Source of the DNA: Muribaculaceae bacterium
Lineage (GTDB): Bacteria > Bacteroidota > Bacteroidia > Bacteroidales > Muribaculaceae
Reading direction: 5' to 3'
Length of the DNA stretch: 64,000 bases
NCBI GenBank assembly: GCA_022510505.1
Contig: JAFLTL010000011.1
Span: forward strand, 1-64,000
The notes below the pieces were generated by a model that searched no databases, was not told the DNA's origin, and saw only the letters and a list, made by a program, of their open reading frames with translations. The translations under genes were made by a program, and so were the position numbers. Positions 37,052 through 45,086 of the stretch are shown in pieces; position 1 is the first letter of the stretch; each line of letters opens with the position of its first letter.

Positions 37052-38213
37052 AGAAAAACGGCCCAAAGTTTTTGTATCGGGTTGTTATGACATGCTTCAT
37101 TCGGGGCATGTAGCCTTCTTCAAAGAGGCTTCTCGCCTTGGCGATCTATATGTTGGAATTGGGTCGGATGCTACAATAAAAGAATTGAAGAACCGACCAA
37201 CTGTATATTCCGAAAAGGAACGCCTTTATATGGTAAAATCTATCAGGTATGTTACCGATGCATTTATTAACACCGGTTCGGGCATGATGGATTTTGTTGA
37301 GATTGTTGACAAAATAAAACCAGACTATTTTGTTGTAAACAGTGATGGTGGCAGTTCTACAAAAAGAGAATTCTGTAAGGAAAGAGGGATAGAATATGTT
37401 GAACTGGAAAGAATTCCAGAGAAGGGTCTGGAAGCACGCTCCACTACATCACTGAGAAAGGATGTAAAATCACAGTTGCCCTATAGAATTGATATTGCCG
37501 GAACCTGGATAGACCAACCCTATGTTTCTCAATATGGTGCAGGTTGGGCAATCACAGCTTCTATTGAACCAACGCATGAATTCATGGAGCGTGGCGGAAT
37601 GTCTACATCGACCCGAAATTCGGCAAAAAAAATATGGCCATATCAGCTTCCTGAATCAAACGAAGAGATGTTGGCCAGGGTGTTATTTTGTTTTGAAAAT
37701 GAACCGGAAGATAACAAGGGACATATTTCAGGAGCTCAGGATGCAATTGGTATTTGCATGTCGGGGTTAAATCGCCATTTCTATGATAATTGTTATTGGC
37801 CTCAAAAAATAGAATCAATTCATGATGAGGGAACCCTTAGATGGCTTGAGGAACATCTCGCTATTGTTCCCATGTTCCCCCGTGCACCCGGTTGTTCTGT
37901 TATAGAGGGGAAGGACATCAACCCTGAAAAGGTCAAAAGGCTAACCGACGCTGCAGCTCGTTGCTGGGACGCCATCCAAAACCATGACTTAAATAAATTT
38001 GCAGAATCATTTAAAGATTCATTCAATGCCCAAGTTGCCATGTTTCCAGCCATGATGCAACCAGGAGTTGATGAATTCATTGAAAGAATGAAGAACGAGG
38101 GTGCACTGGCATGGAAAATGATGGGAGCCGGCGGTGGAGGACATCTTCTTATTGTTCATGACGGCTCGGCACCATCCGGCTCAATTCCTTTAAAAATCAG
38201 GAGAAGATGTTGA
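37035..38213 (+). CDS. Cytidylyltransferase-like / GHMP kinase-like fusion protein
   Basis: The 392-residue protein (ATG 37035; an earlier ATG at 37011 is possible) fuses two domains. Residues 9-145 form a TagD/HldE-type nucleotidyltransferase with HSGH (22-25), YSEKERLYMV (58-67) and the RSTTSL signature (135-140), all apparently intact. Residues 149-392 look like a GHMP kinase: PYRIDIAGTWID (149-160, motif 1), GHISGAQDAIG near 240 and MGAGGGGH (363-370, motif 3); a canonical GLGSS motif 2 is not obvious, only GGMSTST. Expected job: phosphorylate a free sugar at C1 and transfer a nucleotide to it. It is coupled to the sugar porter by overlap. Substrate and nucleotide are unknown. Confidence 0.75.
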   Translation: MKNTAEEKRPKVFVSGCYDMLHSGHVAFFKEASRLGDLYVGIGSDATIKELKNRPTVYSEKERLYMVKSIRYVTDAFINTGSGMMDFVEIVDKIKPDYFVVNSDGGSSTKREFCKERGIEYVELERIPEKGLEARSTTSLRKDVKSQLPYRIDIAGTWIDQPYVSQYGAGWAITASIEPTHEFMERGGMSTSTRNSAKKIWPYQLPESNEEMLARVLFCFENEPEDNKGHISGAQDAIGICMSGLNRHFYDNCYWPQKIESIHDEGTLRWLEEHLAIVPMFPRAPGCSVIEGKDINPEKVKRLTDAAARCWDAIQNHDLNKFAESFKDSFNAQVAMFPAMMQPGVDEFIERMKNEGALAWKMMGAGGGGHLLIVHDGSAPSGSIPLKIRRRC

Positions 38214-38225
38214 AGTCTCCGATTA

Positions 38226-39188
38226 TTATTTTACCAACGGGATGAGATTGCCATACCCTTCAGCCTTCATTTCATCTAATGGTATAAACTTCAGAGATGC
38301 GCTGTTGATACAATAGCGTAAGCCTCCCATTTCTTTAGGCCCGTCGTTGAAAACATGTCCCAAGTGACTATCACTGTTCTTGGAGCGCACTTCAATTCGA
38401 TCCATCCCATGTGAAAGGTCACGTTTTTCAACAATCAGATTATCATCTATTGGACGTGAAAAACTTGGCCATCCACATCCCGAGTCGAACTTGTCGGTGG
38501 ATACGAACAACGGCTCGCCAGATACAATGTCAACATAAATGCCTTTGCGGTGTTCGTTCCAGTATTCGTTACGGAATGCAGGCTCGGTACCGTTTTTTTG
38601 AGTAACATTGAATTGCATCGGTGTCAAACGTCTCTTTAAAGATTCCTCTTTGGCCATTTGAAACAATCGACGGTCAATGTGACAATAACCGTTTGGATTT
38701 TTGTCAAGATAATCCTGATGATACTCCTCGGCCTTATAGAAATTTCTCAGTGGAAGCACCTCAGTAACTATGGGGCGACTGAAGTATCCACGCAAAGAAT
38801 CAATGGTCTCGTTGATTATTTTTCTCTGTGAATCATTAGTATAGTATATTCCAGTTCGATATTGGGTTCCTATATCATGACCCTGGCGATCCTTTATCGT
38901 TGGATCGATGGTTGCAAAATATAACGTGATGAGATATTGAAGGTCGGTTATCGCCGGGTTGTAAGATACTTCTACGGTTTCAGCCGCACCCGTATCCCCA
39001 GTACATACCTCTTGATAGGTAGGATTGGGAACATTTGAATTAGCATAGCCAACCTCGGTGGATATAACTCCATCAATTTGCTTCATATAATGCTCAGTCC
39101 CCCAAAAACATCCACCGGCGAAATAAATCGTCTCGATCTTTTCCTTCGAATTGTATCCTGCCATATCAGGAGCAACTTGTGAGACCAT
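38226..39188 (-). CDS. msrAB: Bifunctional methionine sulfoxide reductase A/B
   Basis: Repairs both S- and R-methionine sulfoxide in proteins. The MsrA half (about 18-170) has the catalytic C27 in GGCFWG and the later YHQDYL motif; the MsrB half (about 185-310) has SGCGWPSF, the HLGHVF histidines and the catalytic Cys293 in RYCINS. The CxxC zinc pairs of some MsrB enzymes are absent. There is no signal peptide, so it probably works in the cytoplasm. It lies 11 nt downstream of the DJ-1-family gene, forming an oxidative-stress pair, and is convergent with the fusion kinase. Confidence 0.93.
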   Translation of the reverse strand: MVSQVAPDMAGYNSKEKIETIYFAGGCFWGTEHYMKQIDGVISTEVGYANSNVPNPTYQEVCTGDTGAAETVEVSYNPAITDLQYLITLYFATIDPTIKDRQGHDIGTQYRTGIYYTNDSQRKIINETIDSLRGYFSRPIVTEVLPLRNFYKAEEYHQDYLDKNPNGYCHIDRRLFQMAKEESLKRRLTPMQFNVTQKNGTEPAFRNEYWNEHRKGIYVDIVSGEPLFVSTDKFDSGCGWPSFSRPIDDNLIVEKRDLSHGMDRIEVRSKNSDSHLGHVFNDGPKEMGGLRYCINSASLKFIPLDEMKAEGYGNLIPLVK

Positions 39189-39199
39189 AATTTTCGATT

Positions 39200-39751
39200 T
39201 TATTTGTTCATCATCTGAGAACTGATATTTTCAGCCTCATCTATTCCTATCTCAGCAGCAATTATCGCCAAAGAGAATTTCAATGCCGTTGCAGGTCCAT
39301 TTGCCGTTATCAAATTATCACGAGAAACCACCGAATCATTCAAATGATTGGCACCTTTCAATAGGTTCTCAAATCCGGGATAACAAGTGGCATCTTTTCC
39401 TTTCAGAAGTCCTAACTGACCCAAGACAACAGCCGGAGAGGCGCAAATTGCAGCAATATTACCTTTTTTCGATGCATGCTTTTTCAATTGTTCAGTCAGA
39501 GGTCTATAGTCAAATAAATTCTGAGCTCCTGGCATCCCACCGGGAAGTATCAACCAGTTACTATCGGCAAAATCCACTTCATTGAAAAGCAGGTCGGCTA
39601 TCACCTTGACACCGTGAGCTCCAATAACCTCAGATTTTTCACCTATTGCGACTATTTTTACGTCAAGACCTGCACGACGCATTACGTCAACCGGAGTTAT
39701 GGCTTCTACTTCTTCAAATCCATCGGCCAGAAAAACATAATTTTTATTCAT
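39200..39751 (-). CDS. DJ-1/PfpI-family protein
   Basis: The 183-residue product is a class I glutamine amidotransferase-like fold of the DJ-1/YajL branch. It has [11 protein letters not shown] at the N-terminus (the buried Glu next to the active site), [10 protein letters not shown] and the nucleophile-elbow Cys103 in [12 protein letters not shown], ending in [11 protein letters not shown]. YajL/DJ-1 proteins are tied to protection from carbonyl and oxidative damage; the exact reaction is debated. The pairing with msrAB supports a stress role. Divergent from apbE. Confidence 0.87.
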   Translation of the reverse strand: MNKNYVFLADGFEEVEAITPVDVMRRAGLDVKIVAIGEKSEVIGAHGVKVIADLLFNEVDFADSNWLILPGGMPGAQNLFDYRPLTEQLKKHASKKGNIAAICASPAVVLGQLGLLKGKDATCYPGFENLLKGANHLNDSVVSRDNLITANGPATALKFSLAIIAAEIGIDEAENISSQMMNK

Positions 39752-39920
39752 AATTATAAAATTTCAATGTTTATATTTTAAATATTAACCTTTAAGAACT
39801 ACTAGTGGTTTAGAATTAAGAATTAAACCTTCTGAAATTTAAGTATTTTTAACTTATTTTCACAGAGACTTCTATTTAAACGTCAATAATTTTGAATAAC
39901 CTTATATAATCCTCAGAAAT
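39752..39920. other. Divergent region between DJ-1 gene and apbE
   Basis: AT-rich, no gene. TAATTTTG at 39887-39894 is a possible apbE -7 box, 27 nt before the ATG. A six-bp dyad (GGTTTA at 39807-39812, TAAACC at 39824-39829) may be an operator or chance. No clear minus-strand promoter was found. Confidence 0.35.
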
Positions 39921-40994
39921 ATGTCACGTACACGAATATTTATTTTTGGTGTAGTATCACTCTTTGTGATGTCAATAACATCATGTCAAACCAAACAGAA
40001 GAATTGGTATTCCATGAATGGAGCTGCCTGGAATACAATATATAATATACTTTATGAAAGTAATAAAAATCTTGATGATTCCATTTTCGAGCTGATTACC
40101 CATATAGAGAATTCCCTTTCAGTATTTAATGACTTCAGCATTATTACATCAGTTAACAATGGTGACACTGTGGAGGTCGATTCCGATTTTATAAAGGTTT
40201 TCGAAGCTTCTCGCGAAGTGTCGATTTCGAGCAAGGGATGGTTTGACCCTACAGTTGGTCGACTAGTGAATCTGTGGGGATTTGGTACTACGGGGAAAAA
40301 CCGAACGACCGATCCCACACAGGAAGAACTCGACTCGGCTCTATCTACCGTGGGGATAGTGGACTGCATTATTGAAAATGGTCGGATAATCAAGAAAAAT
40401 CCAAAAACAATCATCAATTTTTCGGCCATAGCAAAAGGATTCGGTTGTGATCTCATAGGGAATATGATGGAGAAACACGGCGTCGAGAATTTTCTTATAG
40501 AAATCGGAGGAGAAATCTTTTTGAAAGGTCACAATCCTAACGGGTCAAAATGGGTCGTACAGATTGATGCACCGGTAGAACGTTCTGCCACCGGGGAACT
40601 TCATGAACAACTTTTAAAAATCGCGGTGACTGATTGTGGAATAGCAACATCAGGTAACTATCGCAATTATCGTTATTCGAAGAAAAGAGGAAAATTTGGT
40701 CACACCATCAATCCCTTTACGGGATATCCTATAGAAACCACTACCCTAAGTGTTACAATCATTTCGCCCGATGCCATGAAAGCCGATGGTTTTGCAACTG
40801 CTTGTATGGCTATGCCAATAAACGACGCTATAAGAATGATTGGAGAAGATGATAAGGCGGCCGGTTTGTTTGTTACGGCAATTGACGAATTGGATATTGA
40901 TGTAGTACATCAGTATCACTGTCGACGGTCCATCATTCCCGGCACCGGATGGGTGATGGTTGAGACTGAGAACTTTCCGCGTCCTATCGACTAA
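39921..40994 (+). CDS. apbE: FAD:protein FMN transferase (ApbE-like lipoprotein)
   Basis: Attaches FMN covalently to Ser/Thr of target proteins such as the NqrB/NqrC or RnfG subunits. The 357-residue product has a lipobox ending at Cys22 (MSITSC), so it is probably lipid-anchored and periplasm-facing. ApbE features include FNDFSIITSVN near 95-105, FDPTVGRLVNLWGFG, the INFSAIAKGFGCD motif, IEIGGE and TSGNYRNY, then the HTINPFTGYP motif and the metal-site Asp in MKADGFAT. No nqr or rnf genes lie nearby. The stop codon shares three bases with that of the opposite ABC exporter gene. Confidence 0.93.
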   Translation: MSRTRIFIFGVVSLFVMSITSCQTKQKNWYSMNGAAWNTIYNILYESNKNLDDSIFELITHIENSLSVFNDFSIITSVNNGDTVEVDSDFIKVFEASREVSISSKGWFDPTVGRLVNLWGFGTTGKNRTTDPTQEELDSALSTVGIVDCIIENGRIIKKNPKTIINFSAIAKGFGCDLIGNMMEKHGVENFLIEIGGEIFLKGHNPNGSKWVVQIDAPVERSATGELHEQLLKIAVTDCGIATSGNYRNYRYSKKRGKFGHTINPFTGYPIETTTLSVTIISPDAMKADGFATACMAMPINDAIRMIGEDDKAAGLFVTAIDELDIDVVHQYHCRRSIIPGTGWVMVETENFPRPID

Positions 40995-42817
40995 AATTTT
41001 TGCATGTCAACTAAACGGGAATAATATCCCCGTAAGGCCAACAATTCCTGATGTGTGCCCTGCTCTACAATTCTACCTTCATGCAGGACACAAATTTTAT
41101 CGGCATTGGAAATCGTTGATAACCTGTGAGCTATCACTAAGGTCGTTCTCCCTTTCATCAAACGATCAAGTGCCTGTTGAACAAGATGTTCGCTTTCTGA
41201 GTCCAGAGCCGAAGTTGCTTCATCAAGTATAAGAACAGGAGGATTCTTTAATATTGCCCTGGCAATCGACAATCTTTGACGTTGACCACCCGACAAACGA
41301 CAACCTCCGTCACCGATATTCGTATCATAACCGTTTTCGGTTGCCATGATGAACTCATGGGCGTTTGCAATTTTCGCAGCCTGCTCAACCTGTTCAAGAG
41401 TTGCATTATCAACGCCAAAAGCTATATTGTTAAAGAAAGAGTCATTAAACAATATAGCGTTTTGATTGACGATTCCCATCAATGAACGAAGATCATAAAC
41501 ACGCAAGTCACGAACATCCACTCCATCAATAGATATCGAACCCTCATTTACATCATAAAATCTTGGCAATAAATCGGCCAAAGTGGACTTTCCCGATCCG
41601 GATTGGCCGACAAGGGCCACAGTTGAACCGGCTTGTATTTTAAGATTTATATTGTGCAAAACATCTGTTTCTCCGTAACTGAATGTTACGTTACTGTAAT
41701 CTATCGCCGGATTTGTAACCGATATTTCCACAGGATTCACTGGGTCTTTAATAGGATTTCCCGATTGTAGTATCTTGTCGACCCTTTCCATCGATGCCAA
41801 CCCTTTCTGTATAGCATAACTTGCCTTTGTCAAATCTTTTGCCGGATTTATTATGGAATAGAAAATTACCATATAGTAAATGAATGAGGGGGCCGTCATG
41901 CTCGTGTGATGACCTAATATCAAAGAGCCACCAAACCAAAGAACTATAGCAATGGCTGTTGTTCCTAATAACTCACTCATCGGATGGGCAAGTTCCTGTC
42001 GACGTGATACCCTGTTAGATATATCATAATAAATCTCATTCTCCTCATGAAATCTTTTTTCAACTTTACTCTCGGCATTGAAAGCCTTGATAACACGAAG
42101 TCCACTCAGAACCTCTTCAATCATGGACATCAACATTCCCCATTGATTTTGACCTTCCAATGATTTTCTCTTCAAAGATTTACCCACTTTCCCCATCACC
42201 AATCCGGCGATTGGAAGCAATATGAAAACAAATAATGTCAACTGCCAACTGATTGCTATCATCATTCCAAGACAAACGATAATCATCACAGGATCCTTGA
42301 ACATCATGTCTAATGAAGACATTACTGAATTCTGAATTTCTGCAACATCTCCGCTCATACGAGCCATAACGTCCCCTTTCCTTTCGTTGGTAAAGAAACC
42401 GATGGGAAGTGATACGATTTTGTCATAAATCGAATTTCGGATGTCACGCACAATACCAGATCTCATCGGAATGATAAAATAGGAACTTAAATATGTGACA
42501 CCCACTTTCAGAGCCGTCATTACGACAAGTAAACCTGCAAGAGAAGCCAAAGTCACTGAGGGGCCCCACTTCCTTATTGCTTCCTGGGTATAATAATAAA
42601 AGTTATTGACAACTACTTCCTTTAACGAAGCGGTTCCAGGAGCAATGTATTCATAAACTGTGTCTTTTACTTGAAAAAGCAATTCCAGGATCGGAATAAT
42701 AATAGCAAACGAAAAGAGCGTTAAAATAGCCGCCAGAATGTTGAAGAAAATATTTAAAACAAGATATTTCTTATATGGCGGAACAAACCGTTTTAATAAT
42801 CCAAAGAAACCTTTCAT
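40991..42817 (-). CDS. MsbA-like ABC exporter (membrane + ATPase fusion)
   Basis: The 608-residue half-transporter has six N-terminal helices (about 18-320) and an ATPase domain with Walker A GQSGSGKST, Q-loop (NQNAILFND), signature LSGGQRQRLSIARAI, Walker B LILDEATSALD and H-loop (AHRLST). The layout matches MsbA/LmrA-type exporters of lipid A or other lipophilic molecules. The gene is adjacent to no LPS gene, so the substrate is inferred only from similarity. It is convergent and overlaps the apbE stop by 4 nt (CTAA carries both stops). Confidence 0.88.
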   Translation of the reverse strand: MKGFFGLLKRFVPPYKKYLVLNIFFNILAAILTLFSFAIIIPILELLFQVKDTVYEYIAPGTASLKEVVVNNFYYYTQEAIRKWGPSVTLASLAGLLVVMTALKVGVTYLSSYFIIPMRSGIVRDIRNSIYDKIVSLPIGFFTNERKGDVMARMSGDVAEIQNSVMSSLDMMFKDPVMIIVCLGMMIAISWQLTLFVFILLPIAGLVMGKVGKSLKRKSLEGQNQWGMLMSMIEEVLSGLRVIKAFNAESKVEKRFHEENEIYYDISNRVSRRQELAHPMSELLGTTAIAIVLWFGGSLILGHHTSMTAPSFIYYMVIFYSIINPAKDLTKASYAIQKGLASMERVDKILQSGNPIKDPVNPVEISVTNPAIDYSNVTFSYGETDVLHNINLKIQAGSTVALVGQSGSGKSTLADLLPRFYDVNEGSISIDGVDVRDLRVYDLRSLMGIVNQNAILFNDSFFNNIAFGVDNATLEQVEQAAKIANAHEFIMATENGYDTNIGDGGCRLSGGQRQRLSIARAILKNPPVLILDEATSALDSESEHLVQQALDRLMKGRTTLVIAHRLSTISNADKICVLHEGRIVEQGTHQELLALRGYYSRLVDMQKF

Positions 42818-42867
42818 CAGTTTATTTTATTGATTTACAAATTTACGTTTTTTTCATAGAAAATCAG

Positions 42868-42875
42868 TAAATTTG
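42868..42875 (+). promoter_or_regulatory. Possible manA -7 box
   Basis: TAAATTTG, 35 nt before the manA ATG, in the 93-nt divergent gap. A minus-strand box CAAATTTA (42838-42845) faces the ABC exporter. Both lack a good -33. Confidence 0.4.
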
Positions 42876-42910
42876 CGTCAGAGACCTTAAAAAGCTCGTG
42901 TCAATTTGAA

Positions 42911-43891
42911 ATGAAATCGTTTAAACTATATCCTTTAAAATTTGAACCTCACTATAAAAGTGTTTTGTGGGGAGGGACCCGAATAGGGAGATTCAAAGGT
43001 GTAGATATAGGCTGTAACGATACGGGGGAAAGCTGGGAGATATCGGCTATTCCGGGCTTTGAGACAAAAGTAGCAAACGGTTTCCTAAAGGGAAAAACTC
43101 TAAATCAACTAATCCACGAGTTCGGAAAAGATCTGGTTGGAGACAATGTCATAAAACGTTACGGCGACCGTTTTCCGTTGCTCATCAAACTGATTGATGC
43201 AAATAAGGATTTATCAATTCAAGTCCATCCCGATGACACACTTGCACGAGAGCGTTACGGATCTCTTGGAAAATCGGAAATGTGGTATATCATAAACTCC
43301 GATAAGGGAGCGAAAATTCTTTGTGGCTTGAAGTCGTCGATGAATGCCGAACAATACCCTGAGATAGTTTCACAGAAGAATATAGTCGACTATCTTGCGG
43401 TTCATGACTCAAATCCTGGAGATGTATTCTATATACCGGCAGGTAGAATCCATGCCATCGGAAGTGGAAATCTACTTGCTGAGATCCAGGAATCGAGCGA
43501 TATCACGTTCCGGATATATGATTATGACCGTCTTGACAAAGACGGTAAGCCCAGGGAGTTACACACCGAGCAGGCTAAAGAGGCAATTGATTACAAAGTT
43601 TATGATAATTATAAAACACGATATGACCAAGAGTCCTCAATTAGCCAAATCGCTAACAATCAATTCTTTCATTGCCACCTCCTAAAAGTTTCAACAGGAG
43701 AACAAATTGAATTACCGTGTCACGCCGGCTCTTTCATTATTATAATAGGACTTGAAGGATCAGTAGTCATAGAACATGATAACGACAAGACTCAAATTGT
43801 CCAAGGAGAGACATTTCTGATTCCGGCAGCGCTTAAAGATCTAAAACTATCGGGTGTTGGAAAGGTTTTGACATCCCACATCCCAGCATAA
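42911..43891 (+). CDS. manA: Mannose-6-phosphate isomerase, class I
   Basis: Zinc isomerase linking fructose 6-phosphate and mannose 6-phosphate, supplying GDP-mannose precursors. The 326-residue product has WGGTRIGRFKG, GESWEIS, the zinc ligand segment QVHPDD (104-109), GKSEMWYII and IPAGRIHAIGSGNLLAEIQE. It is a short form without the extra C-terminal lobe of E. coli ManA. The ROK kinase gene follows after 42 nt, so the two sugar-phosphate enzymes likely share a transcript. Confidence 0.93.
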   Translation: MKSFKLYPLKFEPHYKSVLWGGTRIGRFKGVDIGCNDTGESWEISAIPGFETKVANGFLKGKTLNQLIHEFGKDLVGDNVIKRYGDRFPLLIKLIDANKDLSIQVHPDDTLARERYGSLGKSEMWYIINSDKGAKILCGLKSSMNAEQYPEIVSQKNIVDYLAVHDSNPGDVFYIPAGRIHAIGSGNLLAEIQESSDITFRIYDYDRLDKDGKPRELHTEQAKEAIDYKVYDNYKTRYDQESSISQIANNQFFHCHLLKVSTGEQIELPCHAGSFIIIIGLEGSVVIEHDNDKTQIVQGETFLIPAALKDLKLSGVGKVLTSHIPA

Positions 43892-43933
43892 ATAAATGAA
43901 AAACAACCTTAAACCAAAAATACTTAAAAGAAA

Positions 43934-44935
43934 ATGGGCACATCAGCTATTGACACAACTAAGCCCTATGTAATGGGAATTGACATAGGTGGAACAAACA
44001 CAGTTTTTGGACTCGTTGATGCACGTGGAACTGTTCTTGGTACAGGGTCAATTAAGACTCAGAAACATTCAAACTTCCAAGACTATGTTGACGAGCTTTA
44101 CGAAAAAGCGTCGATTCTGATCAAAGACCATGATGCTGAGGGTAAGATTCATGGCATTGGGATTGGAGCACCAAATGGCAATTATTACACTGGAATGATA
44201 GAAACCCAAGTAAATCTACCCTGGAAAGCGCCAATACCATTAACAAAACTTATTTCAGAAAAATTCGGCATCCCGGCAGCTGTCACAAACGATGCCAATG
44301 CTGCTGCCATCGGAGAAATGACCTATGGTGTGGCCAGGGGTATGAAGGACTTCATCATGATTACCTTAGGAACCGGCGTGGGATCGGGAGTTGTAGTCAA
44401 CGGTACCATGGTCTACGGCGCCGACGGAATGGCAGGAGAACTGGGACACATAACAGTCAGAAGAAACGGTAGAACATGTGGTTGCGGACGTCATGGATGT
44501 CTTGAAACCTATTGTTCGGCTACAGGAGTTGCAAAAACCGCACGCGAATTCTTGGAGGCAAGAAAGGACGAGCCGTCGTTGCTTCGCGACATGCAGGTAG
44601 AGGATATCACTTCGAAAGATGTCTATGATGCCGCCATTGCCGGTGACAAACTCGCCAAAGATGTTTATGACTTTACAGGAAAAGTTCTGGGAGAAGCTTT
44701 GGCCGATTTTGCTGCATTCACATCACCTGAAGCGTTCGTTATCTTCGGGGGTCTCGCAAAGAGCGGCGATTTATTGATGAAACCGTTGCGTGAGGCATTC
44801 GAAGCAGATTGCATGCCAATGCACAAAGGGAAAATCAAAATTCTTCTTTCCGAACTTAAAGAAAGCGATGCGGCTGTTCTAGGAGCAAGTGCTCTCGGAT
44901 GGGAAGCCAAAGAACCTGTAGAAACCGCTAAATAA
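43934..44935 (+). CDS. ROK-family glucokinase-like protein
   Basis: Sugar kinase of the ROK group, probably phosphorylating glucose (or another hexose or amino sugar). The 333-residue product has DIGGTNT near the N-terminus (phosphate-binding loop), GIGAPNG, the VTNDANAAAIGE motif with the catalytic Asp, GTGVGSGVVVNG, the GELGH sugar-binding segment and the zinc cluster C182-x-C184-x4-C189 (CGCGRHGC). Glucokinase cannot be separated from other ROK kinases by eye. It follows manA and is closed by a terminator. Confidence 0.88.
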   Translation: MGTSAIDTTKPYVMGIDIGGTNTVFGLVDARGTVLGTGSIKTQKHSNFQDYVDELYEKASILIKDHDAEGKIHGIGIGAPNGNYYTGMIETQVNLPWKAPIPLTKLISEKFGIPAAVTNDANAAAIGEMTYGVARGMKDFIMITLGTGVGSGVVVNGTMVYGADGMAGELGHITVRRNGRTCGCGRHGCLETYCSATGVAKTAREFLEARKDEPSLLRDMQVEDITSKDVYDAAIAGDKLAKDVYDFTGKVLGEALADFAAFTSPEAFVIFGGLAKSGDLLMKPLREAFEADCMPMHKGKIKILLSELKESDAAVLGASALGWEAKEPVETAK

Positions 44936-44958
44936 TAATTTCGCAGTACATTCAATTA

Positions 44959-44994
44959 TTAAGTGCTCGCCAAGCCGGCGGGCACTTAATTTTA
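44959..44994 (+). terminator. Rho-independent terminator after the ROK kinase gene
   Basis: Stem 44959-44971 with 44977-44989 (13 bp, one G-U pair, GC-rich centre), 5-nt loop, then TTTTAT. It separates the manA-ROK unit from the polysaccharide locus. Confidence 0.85.
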
Positions 44995-45028
44995 TATCAT
45001 GTTAACGAATAATACGACAAATAATTGT

Positions 45029-45036
45029 TAACTTTG
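45029..45036 (+). promoter_or_regulatory. Possible -7 box of the polysaccharide export / rhamnose operon
   Basis: TAACTTTG, 50 nt upstream of the Wza-like ATG and after the terminator. No good -33 at usual spacing, so confidence is moderate. Confidence 0.4.
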
Positions 45037-45086
45037 CAATCTACTGTGGACCTACAGTTATTTTCCATTGAAAATTAATAAAATAC

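Noticed and set aside
39807-39829. Short dyad between the DJ-1 gene and apbE as a definite operator
   Set aside because: Only six pairs in very AT-rich DNA; could easily be chance.
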